In this document: positions 41,688-49,337 of the stretch, one piece after another | Layout: each line of letters opens with the position of its first letter | Position numbering within the stretch: position 1 is the stretch's first letter | Made by a program: the position numbers and the translations under genes | The notes under the pieces: model-generated | Database searches by the model: none | What the model was told of the DNA's origin: nothing | What the model saw: only the letters and a program-made list of their open reading frames with translations | NCBI RefSeq assembly: GCF_018967845.1 | Contig: NZ_JAHLZZ010000001.1 | Span: 434,001 to 498,000, forward strand | Reading direction: 5' to 3' | Origin: Hymenobacter siberiensis | GTDB taxonomy: Bacteria > Bacteroidota > Bacteroidia > Cytophagales > Hymenobacteraceae | DNA: 64,000 nt

Positions 41688-42686
41688 TTAGAAGCTATAA
41701 CGAGGCGTGCGAATGGCTGGTCGGGTATTAATCGTCGCTTTGGGCAAGCGGTAGGAGAGCATAATTTCGTGCGAGCTGAACGCCCGGGCATCCTGGTTAA
41801 AGGCAATGAAGTCGAACGCATAGCCCAGACGCACAGCATTGTCCTTTGCAAAGCTTAAGCCAAGAAGTCCTGAAACGGATTCTTCGGTGCGATAGTTGGC
41901 ACCAATCCAATACTTATCATCGATTGTGGCACGAACGCCACCTTCGAAAGAGTAGTTCTTAGAGTTGTTAAATTTACTGGAGTTGGAGAAATCACCCGGC
42001 AATACCGCTTTCGCGAGAATCATCGGCGTTACGATAACGGAAGAGGATGCCTCAATATTGTAGCCGGCCGTGAAATAAGCGTGATTCTCCGCGATGTACT
42101 TGCTGGGCGTACCGGCGGCACCGGCACTTTTGAAGGAGTACTCCGAACGCAGTAAGTTATTGACACTGATGCCGGCGTAGAACTTTGGAGCTTCGTACCA
42201 GATGCCCGCACCGGCATCGAACTTGCTGTCGGAAGCGCCGCTGGGCACGTTCACGTCGTTTTGGTCGATGGCTATATAAGTGCCTTTGCTTAGGTACGTA
42301 TAAATGCCCTGGATGCCAAAGCCCAGCTTACCCGAACCCAGCTTGACGTGCTGCGAGTAGGAAAGGGCGGTATTGGTCATTTTCGACTGGCCTACCTGGT
42401 CGTAGTACACGGCCAGGCCTACCCCACCGTTGAGGGCCAGAACGGGCAGCGAAACCGTAATCATGCCCGTGCGCGGCGAGCCGTTGTTGCCGTCGAAAGT
42501 ACCGTTGTAGTTGTAGTACTGGTAGCGGCCGATGAGGTTGACCTCCCCCTGGCCTTTAATACCGGCGTAGGCCGGATTTAAATACATGCCATTCAAGCCG
42601 TAATGCGTGAACTGGGGCTGCTGTTGGGCAAGCGCCGAGCCAGCCGCAGCCGTGAGCAGCAGAGTAACGAGTAACGTTCCTTTCAT
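41688..42686 (-). CDS. porP: PorP/SprF-family T9SS outer-membrane protein
   Basis: A 332-residue outer-membrane beta-barrel of about 14 strands. The start at 42686 gives a signal peptide (ending GSALA/QQQPQ); the frame upstream is not secretory. The family opening QQPQFTHYGLNGMYLNPAYAG is clear, and the last strand ends in SF. PorP/SprF proteins anchor or export particular T9SS substrates, often those with type B sorting domains. One candidate client, with a type B domain, is encoded at 49338. The gene is next to gldKLMN, a common arrangement. A -7-like TACATTTG lies upstream at 42770-42777 (minus strand). Confidence 0.92.
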   Translation of the reverse strand: MKGTLLVTLLLTAAAGSALAQQQPQFTHYGLNGMYLNPAYAGIKGQGEVNLIGRYQYYNYNGTFDGNNGSPRTGMITVSLPVLALNGGVGLAVYYDQVGQSKMTNTALSYSQHVKLGSGKLGFGIQGIYTYLSKGTYIAIDQNDVNVPSGASDSKFDAGAGIWYEAPKFYAGISVNNLLRSEYSFKSAGAAGTPSKYIAENHAYFTAGYNIEASSSVIVTPMILAKAVLPGDFSNSSKFNNSKNYSFEGGVRATIDDKYWIGANYRTEESVSGLLGLSFAKDNAVRLGYAFDFIAFNQDARAFSSHEIMLSYRLPKATINTRPAIRTPRYSF

Positions 42687-42813
42687 AAGGCGGGGTGGTG
42701 ATGGTGAAAGAAGAGGGCGGTGGGTGTGCGAAATAGTGCTGGGTGGGCACAATATAGAAGTACAGCTTCCAAATGTAAGGGAAAAACCGGCGCTAAAAAA
42801 TTCGGCCAAAAAA

Positions 42814-42842
42814 AACCGGCGCAAGGGTGGGTTGCGCCGGTT
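42814..42842 (-). terminator. Terminator of hemD
   Basis: An 11-bp stem AACCGGCGCAA/TTGCGCCGGTT with a seven-base loop is followed by eight U on the minus strand, between hemD and porP. Confidence 0.9.
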
Positions 42843-42872
42843 CTCAGTTGCTTACGGAAACTATCCGTTGGA

Positions 42873-43691
42873 TTAGGGGTTTTTAGCGTTGGCTTTTCCG
42901 ACATCGGTTTGGGCATGCAATCGGATGTAGGCTTCGATGGCACCGGTCATGGAAGGAGCATTGGGATGGGGCGCCTCAATGTCGAGAATAAGGCCGGCAT
43001 CGACCACGGCTTTAGCCGTGGTGGGGCCGAAGGCGGCAATGCGGGTACCGTCCTGAACGAAATCGGGAAAGTTGATGAAGAGCGAGCTGATGCCGGAAGG
43101 GCTAAAGAACGCAATGCAGTCGTATTTCACGTCGGACAGGTCGGACAGGTCGCTGGCGACGGTACGGTAGATGACGGCTTCCGAAAACTTGAGATTGTTG
43201 GCCCGCATGAACACCGGCAGGTCATCCTTGCGGATGTCGGAGCAGGGATACAGGAACTTCTCGCCCTTGTGCTTCTTGATGACGTCGAACAAGTCAGCCG
43301 CCGTACGCTCGCCCACAAACAGCTTGCGCTTGCGAAGGACGATGTATTTCTGAAGGTAGTTGGCGGTCTGCTCAGAAATACAGAAATATTTCATTTCTGC
43401 GGGCATTTCGAGCTTGGCTTCCTGACAAATCCGGAAGAAGTGGTCGACGGCGTTGCGACTCGTGAAAATCACGGCCGTGTATTCCAGAATATTGATTTTA
43501 TCCCGACGAAAATCCTTATAGGATACGGGTTGCACATCAATAAATTCCCGAAAATCCACTTGAATACCGTATTTCTCGGCAATGGCGAAGTAGGGGGAAA
43601 CGTCGTTGGTGGGCTTGGGCTGGGTAACCAGAATGCTGCTTATGCGCTTGGCATGCCGGCCTGTACCCGGCTTATCTGCACTATCGGCCAT
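42873..43691 (-). CDS. hemD: Uroporphyrinogen-III synthase
   Basis: A 272-residue protein of the HemD fold: two alpha/beta domains, the first including ILVTQPKPTNDVSPYFAIA and VIFTSRNAVDHFFRI, the second FLYPCSDIRKDDLPVFMRAN, YRTVASDL and AFFSPSGISSLFINFP, ending with AAFGPTTAKAVVDAGL. HemD closes hydroxymethylbilane to uroporphyrinogen III in haem and sirohaem synthesis. Sequence identity is low across this family, so the call relies on the SPSGI and FGPTTA motifs. It lies next to a DUF4271 gene as in many Bacteroidota. Confidence 0.9.
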   Translation of the reverse strand: MADSADKPGTGRHAKRISSILVTQPKPTNDVSPYFAIAEKYGIQVDFREFIDVQPVSYKDFRRDKINILEYTAVIFTSRNAVDHFFRICQEAKLEMPAEMKYFCISEQTANYLQKYIVLRKRKLFVGERTAADLFDVIKKHKGEKFLYPCSDIRKDDLPVFMRANNLKFSEAVIYRTVASDLSDLSDVKYDCIAFFSPSGISSLFINFPDFVQDGTRIAAFGPTTAKAVVDAGLILDIEAPHPNAPSMTGAIEAYIRLHAQTDVGKANAKNP

Positions 43692-43766
43692 ACAGGTAGG
43701 AAAGGGTAATGCTTAGGACAATAAGAGAGACGAAAGAGCTGAACGAAACTGCCTGTTCAAGGACAA

Positions 43767-44960
43767 TCAGTACGTAAAAACAATAAGTTTAAGTAAAACC
43801 AATAAAGGTAATACTTCAGTAGCACAAAGATAAGCAAACAAATGTAGATTCAGGAGGGAGGTGTGGTGGTGCAGGGTGCGGGCCACCCGCAGCACCGTAC
43901 CGACCAGCAAAATGCCAATGGCCGCGCTGGCCGTCCAGGCTACGGCATTGGGCCAGTTGCCATTGAGGCTGAGGTAGAGCAGCAGCACCAGCGGCAGAAA
44001 CAAACCGGCCAATAAGGTGGTGCGCAGGAACTCGCGGTACTGAATATCGGCCAAAGGCTCCAGGCCAAATATGTAGCCCATTATCTTTACATACAGGTAC
44101 TTACCAAAAACAAAGGTGGTAATAACCGCCGTGTAGAGCAGCACCCGGGCCACGATGGCCGTTTCGGGCACGTCGAAGAAGCGGCGGAGCAGGGGGAGGT
44201 TTTGCAGGTCGGTGTGGATGGCGGTGAGCAGCAGCGCAAACGACAGCGAAAAGAGCAGTACCAACAATAAGTTGAGCAGCGAAAAGGCCGGCTTGGCCAG
44301 AAAGGTCTGCTGGTCGCTGCTGCCGTTGAATAGCTCATCGAGCTGAAAAATACGCGCCATGCCGGGTTGGTAGGTTGTGCGAACGGCCCCGTAAGACAGG
44401 CCCAGCACCAAGAGAAAGCCCAGGTAAACGTTTTGCCCCTGGGGGCCGCGCAGGCGAGGCTGGGCCTGGCCGATACGGGCTTTGGCCAACGGGCTGGTAT
44501 CGGCATGGGCGTTGCTCACTCCTGAAAACGAGGCCAGAGCCGGGTAGCCATCGGGCTGCCACACGGCGAGCAGGTGCTTGCCGGAAGGGAGCGTGGCCGG
44601 CAACAGCCGGGCCAGGTCCAACGAATAGTTGCCAGCTGTGCGGGCCGTGAATACCAGCTGATTATCAATAAACAGGCTGAGGCCGCGCAGGGCTGCGAAG
44701 GACAGCGGAAAAGGCTGCGTATGGCTGACGCGCACCCACTGATAGTAGGCATGGGCCGGCTGGTGGTAGCCGGGCAGGTAGAAAATCAGCCGGTTGCGGC
44801 CGGCATCGTGGAGGAGCCAGTCGGCGGAGAGAGACGTTGGGGAGGCCGGGGGCAGCTGATAGTACTCGCTGGCACACGCCGGGCCGGGCCGGGCCACGAG
44901 CGCCAGCCACAAACCGATGGCGAGCAGCCACCGCATACGCCACAAGCCCGGGGTTTGCAT
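43767..44960 (-). CDS. DUF4271-domain membrane protein
   Basis: A 397-residue protein with an N-terminal signal peptide (ending PACA/SEYY), a periplasmic beta-rich half (about 30-165) that contains LSADWLLHDAGRNRLIFYLPG, and seven or so membrane helices in the second half, the DUF4271 domain (GQNVYLGFLLVLGLSYG, FGKYLYVKIMGYIFGLE). The function is unknown. The constant neighbourhood with hemD in Bacteroidota suggests shared regulation or a role in envelope processes, but that is inference. Confidence 0.85.
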   Translation of the reverse strand: MQTPGLWRMRWLLAIGLWLALVARPGPACASEYYQLPPASPTSLSADWLLHDAGRNRLIFYLPGYHQPAHAYYQWVRVSHTQPFPLSFAALRGLSLFIDNQLVFTARTAGNYSLDLARLLPATLPSGKHLLAVWQPDGYPALASFSGVSNAHADTSPLAKARIGQAQPRLRGPQGQNVYLGFLLVLGLSYGAVRTTYQPGMARIFQLDELFNGSSDQQTFLAKPAFSLLNLLLVLLFSLSFALLLTAIHTDLQNLPLLRRFFDVPETAIVARVLLYTAVITTFVFGKYLYVKIMGYIFGLEPLADIQYREFLRTTLLAGLFLPLVLLLYLSLNGNWPNAVAWTASAAIGILLVGTVLRVARTLHHHTSLLNLHLFAYLCATEVLPLLVLLKLIVFTY

Positions 44961-44972
44961 GGGTGCTGGGTG

Positions 44973-46058
44973 CTAATTGCTGCTTTCGGCGGCTAGCAGG
45001 CGGCGGGAAATACGGCTCTGGTACACGCCGAAAAAGATACTCAAAAGCGCCGAGAAGATGGCCAGGGCAGTGATGAGAACGGTATTGCCGAGGTAAGCGA
45101 ACTGGATAACGGACAGCGTGACCAAGATGTTGAGCAGGCCCAACAGCAGCACGGTGCTGATTTGCTGGAAGCCCATGGCCAGAATGCGGTGGTGGATGTG
45201 GTTTTTATCGGGCGAGAAGGGCGACTTGCCGGCGGCCATGCGCAGCGAGAATACGCGCATGGTATCGAACAGCGGCACGAACAGGATGCCCACGGCTACC
45301 GACGGGGCCGAGGAACCAAAAGGCTGCCCCACCCGCAGGCCCATTTCGATGAACTGGATGGCCAGCACCGACACAATGAAGCCGCAGACGAGCGAGCCCG
45401 TGTCGCCCATGAAAATGGGGGCGCGGTGGAAGTTGTAGCGCAGGAAGCCCAGCAGGCCGCCAATGAGGCACACAGCCACGTAGGCATAGCTGCCGTAGCT
45501 GGCGCCGCCGTACTGGTAGAAATAATAACCAAATGTGCTACAGATGATTAGCACGATAGTGCCGGCCAGGCCATCGAGGCCATCGATGAGGTTGATGGCG
45601 TTGGTGATGCCCACAATCACGAAGAAGGTGAAGGCGTAGCTGATGCCCACCGGCAGGGTGCCGATGCCGAGAATGCCCTGGAAGCTGGTGAGGCGCACGT
45701 CGGCCATTATCATCACGATGCCGGTGGCCAGTAGCTGGCCCACGAATTTTTTGGAGACTGACATTCCTACAAGGTCATCCTTCAGGCCCACGAAAAACAG
45801 GATGATGCAGCCGGCCAGCAGCTCCTTCACGCCGTTTTCGAGGGGCGCAAAGATGGTGAGGGCCGACATGAAGCCGGCAAACACGGCCACGCCGCCCAGG
45901 CGCGGCGTGAGCGACTGGTGCACGGTGCGCCCGTTGGGCGTATCGAGCATGTTTTTGAGGTGGGCAATGTAGATGATGGACGGCACGGCGAATAGGGACA
46001 CCAGCAGCGCCCACATCCAGGACAGGCCTAGTGGAATATCAAAATGAGTCATAGACAA
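44973..46058 (-). CDS. Undecaprenyl-phosphate GlcNAc-1-phosphate transferase (WecA/TagO family)
   Basis: A 361-residue integral membrane enzyme that transfers GlcNAc-1-phosphate (or a related sugar phosphate) to undecaprenyl phosphate, starting O-antigen or other surface glycan synthesis. About eleven helices are expected. Catalytic motifs are visible: GLKDDLVGMS, INLIDGLDGLAG, FMGDTGSLVCG, and the sugar-recognition HIHHRIL after SPDKN, which points to WecA/TagO over MraY. A second start Met lies two codons in. T9SS cargo is attached to surface polysaccharide in this phylum, so the gene may support that pathway; that is inference. Confidence 0.92.
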   Translation of the reverse strand: MSMTHFDIPLGLSWMWALLVSLFAVPSIIYIAHLKNMLDTPNGRTVHQSLTPRLGGVAVFAGFMSALTIFAPLENGVKELLAGCIILFFVGLKDDLVGMSVSKKFVGQLLATGIVMIMADVRLTSFQGILGIGTLPVGISYAFTFFVIVGITNAINLIDGLDGLAGTIVLIICSTFGYYFYQYGGASYGSYAYVAVCLIGGLLGFLRYNFHRAPIFMGDTGSLVCGFIVSVLAIQFIEMGLRVGQPFGSSAPSVAVGILFVPLFDTMRVFSLRMAAGKSPFSPDKNHIHHRILAMGFQQISTVLLLGLLNILVTLSVIQFAYLGNTVLITALAIFSALLSIFFGVYQSRISRRLLAAESSN

Positions 46059-46109
46059 TACAGTAAATAGGGTAGAGTGAAGTACTGGCCGGTTGCCAAC
46101 GCGACGTAT

Positions 46110-46529
46110 TTAGCTGTGCAGCACGCCCACCCGGTTGAGCAGGGCAATGTGGGTGAAATTGTCGGGCACGATGGAATCGGGCACGAAGATGAATTTCTTG
46201 TCGAAAATCTGGGGGCCGTGGTAGTAGCTCACCCAGTACTGATTGTTGAGGTGCAGCAGGGCCGAATCGAGGGGCTCGATGGGCACGGCAGAGTGGGGCG
46301 GCACTACTTCGAAGAGGTAGCGCAGGGTGGATGTCCGGACTTTCTCGCCGTCTTCGGGCTGGCTGTAGCCGTTGGCGTTGATGATGACGTTTTCCAACGG
46401 AAACCCATTGTGGTTAAGCAAATACACCTGCCAGATGGGCTGGCCATCGGGCGTGACGGCATGGTCTTCGGCGGGTACTACGGCTACGGAAACGCCTTCT
46501 ACGGGGTCAAAGGAAATGTCTTGCTTCAC
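46110..46529 (-). CDS. Conserved hypothetical beta-rich protein
   Basis: A 139-residue soluble protein with no signal or membrane segment. Alternating hydrophobic strands are visible (VSVAVVPAEDH, IWQVYLLNHNGFPLENVIIN, LRYLFEVVPPHSAVPIEPLD, WVSYYHGPQIFDKKFIFVPD), consistent with an Ig- or C2-like sandwich. I do not recognise a named family. It lies between lipB (42 bp) and the GlcNAc-1-phosphate transferase (52 bp), probably in one transcript with them. Confidence 0.75.
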   Translation of the reverse strand: MKQDISFDPVEGVSVAVVPAEDHAVTPDGQPIWQVYLLNHNGFPLENVIINANGYSQPEDGEKVRTSTLRYLFEVVPPHSAVPIEPLDSALLHLNNQYWVSYYHGPQIFDKKFIFVPDSIVPDNFTHIALLNRVGVLHS

Positions 46530-46535
46530 GGACCT

Positions 46536-46573
46536 CAGATTTAACGGATTTTAGGGGATTGCAACGGATTTCA
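46536..46573. repeat. Short periodic repeat, ACGGATTT units
   Basis: GATTTAACGGATTTTAGGGGATTGC and a further ACGGATTT (given in part) form three quasi-copies about 11 bases apart and run into the lipB stop codon. Same style as 36801-36840. Confidence 0.55.
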
Positions 46574-47380
46574 GGTGGCTGCCGGCTCCTCGCTGTTGGT
46601 TGCCTCTAGCAGCGCCAGCAGGTGGGGCAGCAGGCGCTCCTGCACTTCGGCAACGGACACGGACCGGGTGCTTCCCAACTCCCGTGCCAGGGAAGTCACG
46701 GCTTTGTCGGTGATGCCGCAGGGCACGATGTGGCCGAAGTACGAGAGGTCGGGATTAACGTTGAGGGCGAAACCGTGGAGCGTGACCCAGCGGCTGCACT
46801 TCACGCCGAGGGCGCAGATTTTGCGCGGGTTGGGGGCACCTTCCTCCCAATCGAGCCACACGCCGGTGAGGCCGGCAATGCGGCCGGCATTCAGGCCGTA
46901 GTCGGCCAGGGTGCGGATGACGGCTTCTTCCAGCACACGCAGGTACCAGTGGATATCGGGTCGGAAGTTGTCGAGGTCGAGGATGGGGTAACCCACCAGC
47001 TGGCCAGGGCCGTGGTAGGTGATGTCGCCGCCGCGGTTGATGCGGTGGAAGCTGGCTTCGTGCGCCGCGAGGGCGGCTTCATCGAGGAGCAGGTGCTCGG
47101 GCTTACCGCTCTTGCCTAACGTATATGTATGCGGGTGCTCGCAGAGCAGCAGGTGGTTGAGGGTAGGCTGCGGGGCTTCGCCGGTGGTTTCGGCGGCGCG
47201 GTTCCGGACCTTGATGGCCAGGGTGGCATCCATGAGCTGCTCCTGAAACTTCCAGGTGGGCACGTAGTCGACCAGGCCCAGGCGCTGCACGTGCAGGAGC
47301 CGGTTGGGAGCGGGGCGGGCGTCGTCGGGAGCGGCGGCGTCGAGCAGTTGCGGGGGGAACTGTTCTACGAAGGAGGCCAT
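46571..47380 (-). CDS. lipB: Octanoyl-[acyl-carrier-protein] transferase LipB
   Basis: A 269-residue cytoplasmic enzyme that moves octanoate from ACP to lipoyl domains of 2-oxoacid dehydrogenases. Family motifs are present: [56 protein letters not shown] with the conserved Lys, and [13 protein letters not shown] with the acyl-accepting Cys. An N-terminal extension of about 30 residues is Pro- and Ala-rich. LipA is not in the window. It is divergent from yraN. Confidence 0.95.
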   Translation of the reverse strand: MASFVEQFPPQLLDAAAPDDARPAPNRLLHVQRLGLVDYVPTWKFQEQLMDATLAIKVRNRAAETTGEAPQPTLNHLLLCEHPHTYTLGKSGKPEHLLLDEAALAAHEASFHRINRGGDITYHGPGQLVGYPILDLDNFRPDIHWYLRVLEEAVIRTLADYGLNAGRIAGLTGVWLDWEEGAPNPRKICALGVKCSRWVTLHGFALNVNPDLSYFGHIVPCGITDKAVTSLARELGSTRSVSVAEVQERLLPHLLALLEATNSEEPAAT

Positions 47381-47544
47381 GAGTGGGAGTTGATGAAACA
47401 GGACGCAAAGGTACTAAGCGCGGTAGGCTTTAGCCTGACCCATTGCATAGTTGTTGGCGCACACCGCCCAAACTGTTAGCTTGCGCCACGCCTGGCCCCT
47501 CCCCTGCTCTTACTATCACCCCGGTCTTTACCCGCTACCCGCCC

Positions 47545-47904
47545 ATGGCTCACGCCCCTCACGAACTAGGCCAGGCCGGCGAAACAGCGGCGGCCGACCA
47601 TTTCCTAGCCCTGGGCTACGAAGTGCTGGCCCGCGGCTACCGCCACGGCCGAGCCGAGGTAGACCTGGTGCTGCGGCGCGGCACCGAGCTGCTGGTATTT
47701 GCAGAAGTCAAGACCCGCTCTTCGGGCCAGTTCGGCGCACCCGAGACGTTTGTATCGGCCCGCAAAAAGGAACTGTTCCGCTTCGCGGCCACGCACTTGC
47801 AGGAGGAGCTGGACTGGCACGGCGACATCCGCTTCGACATCGTGGCCCTGACCCTGCTCAGCCAGGGTTTCCGCATCGAGCACTTCGAGGACGCTTTTTA
47901 CTAA
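47545..47904 (+). CDS. yraN: YraN/UPF0102-family nuclease-like protein
   Basis: A 119-residue protein with the small PD-(D/E)xK-like fold of the UPF0102 family: GQAGETAAADHFLALGYEVLARGYR, AEVDLVLRRG, LLVFAEVKTRSSGQFG with the Asp and the Glu-x-Lys catalytic-type residues. I chose ATG 47545 (MAHAPHELGQ); a longer frame reaches 47443 but lacks family similarity. The cellular role of YraN is unproven; a Holliday-junction or RNA/DNA processing nuclease is often suggested. It is followed by a large AT-rich inverted array. Confidence 0.88.
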   Translation: MAHAPHELGQAGETAAADHFLALGYEVLARGYRHGRAEVDLVLRRGTELLVFAEVKTRSSGQFGAPETFVSARKKELFRFAATHLQEELDWHGDIRFDIVALTLLSQGFRIEHFEDAFY

Positions 47905-48081
47905 TGTGGGGAATGTGATGATGTGGGAGATGTGATGATGTGGAAATGTGATGATGTGGGAAATATGGAAATATGGGGAATATGGGGAATGTATTAGATG
48001 TAGTCATTCCATCATATCTTCCATATTTCCACATTTCCCACATCATCACATTTCCACATCTTCCACATCTTCCACATCAAA
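47905..48081. repeat. Inverted array of GATGTGG-like quasi-repeats
   Basis: The 40-nt arms at 47937-47976 and 48021-48060 match at 39 positions and are made of GATGTGGAA/AATATGG units. Further units extend on both sides, filling the whole gap between yraN and the convergent lipoprotein gene. It is AT-rich compared with its neighbours. Confidence 0.93.
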
Positions 48082-48084
48082 AAA

Positions 48085-49137
48085 TCACCGGCGCTTGGGC
48101 AGTACTTTGGCCGGGGCGCGGGGCACGGTGCGCGGGGCTACGGTGCGGCGCTGGCTGGGGCGGTCCTCCACGTCAGGCTGGCCGCGCTTTTCGATATTCT
48201 TTTCCTTGTCGAAGACGAGGACGGCGTTGCGGTTGTACTCGCGCACCAGCTCGGGCTCAGTTACTTCGGGGTCATAACCCGTTTCGCCGTACTGGTACTC
48301 GTAGTGGCGGCGGGCGCGGAAACCCCAGTACTTGGTCCAGATGCCCACGCGCTTACCGTTTTCGAACTGGCCGCGCCAGTCGGGCTGGCCATTGATGAGG
48401 AATTTGGCGTAATCGCCTTCCAGCCTGCCATTAACGTAGGGCACCACTTCGTTGATGAGGCTGCGGTCTTCGCCGTAGTAACTCACGTTGGCATCGCGCG
48501 GGAAGCCCATTTCGTAGTGGGTTTTGGCCAGCAGCACGCCATTTTTATCGAAACGCTCCCAGCGCAGGTGGCGGGTGCCGAGGGCGTAGTAGCCGGTTTC
48601 GAGCACCTTGTTGTTCTGCATTTTCTTGTAGGGGCCGTGCAGAATTTTCAGGTTGGCCGCGTCTTCTTCCACGGCGGCCATCTTCAGGACCCGGTGCTTC
48701 TTGGTGTCGTAGTAATAGTGGGCGGGCGCGTAGGCATTGAGGGTTTTCGGATACTTCAGGAAGTAGAAAATCTCAATAATCTGGTTGCGTCCCTTGGGGC
48801 CGGTCTTGGTGAAAGCCCGCTTCATCCTTTCGCCCAGGAAGACGTTTTTCTTCTTCTTTTTCGACTTGCGCTGGGTGTCCTTTTCGGCATCCTTGGCCGC
48901 CTTCTCCTGCGCTTTGGTGAGCACCACCTTGCGGGCCGTGCTGAGGGAGGGCTTGCCGTTGAGCGAGTCGCCGGGCCGCGTGAGGGTGTCGGTGCCGAGC
49001 GCGGCCACTACGGGCTGCTCGGGGTTGCTGTTGAAGGAAACGGCTTTGCGGGTACACGCCCACGGCAGCAGCGTGAGCAGCACCAGGGCCAGGGCCAGAA
49101 ACCGTAGCGGCCGGAGCCACAGACTAATAATACGCAT
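48085..49137 (-). CDS. Lipoprotein with YwqK/MORN-like repeats
   Basis: A 350-residue lipoprotein. ATG 49137 gives a signal with lipobox LLPWAC (Cys28); an earlier ATG at 49164 adds nine residues. A Lys-rich segment (KSKKKKKN) lies near residue 105. The second half has YwqK-like repeats, short beta hairpins of the form GYYALGTRHLRWERFDKNGVLL, VNGRLEGDYAKFLINGQ and RGQFENGKRVGIWTKYW. In databases such repeats are often labelled antitoxin-like, but a partner toxin is not present here and I would not transfer that function. It ends in a basic tail (VPRAPAKVLPKRR). The likely place is the periplasmic face of the envelope. Confidence 0.78.
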   Translation of the reverse strand: MRIISLWLRPLRFLALALVLLTLLPWACTRKAVSFNSNPEQPVVAALGTDTLTRPGDSLNGKPSLSTARKVVLTKAQEKAAKDAEKDTQRKSKKKKKNVFLGERMKRAFTKTGPKGRNQIIEIFYFLKYPKTLNAYAPAHYYYDTKKHRVLKMAAVEEDAANLKILHGPYKKMQNNKVLETGYYALGTRHLRWERFDKNGVLLAKTHYEMGFPRDANVSYYGEDRSLINEVVPYVNGRLEGDYAKFLINGQPDWRGQFENGKRVGIWTKYWGFRARRHYEYQYGETGYDPEVTEPELVREYNRNAVLVFDKEKNIEKRGQPDVEDRPSQRRTVAPRTVPRAPAKVLPKRR

Positions 49138-49337
49138 GAATCGCACGGGGTATTTTCGCGGCATCAACGCAAAGGTAGGCGGGTTTGGTGCCCGGCAATC
49201 GAGGCCCTGAAATAGAAAAACGAGTGCCGGCCAGTCCAGCACGGCGGCTGGCAGCTCCGGAGCCCGTACGTAAGGCCTGTCTATTATGGCGGATACTTTT
49301 TATCTTTAGCGACTCCTATTCCCTGCCGCCTTGCTCC

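Noticed and set aside
48085-49137. Antitoxin of a toxin-antitoxin pair (YwqK-like repeats)
   Set aside because: It is a lipoprotein, and no toxin-like gene lies beside it; the label would rest on repeat similarity alone.
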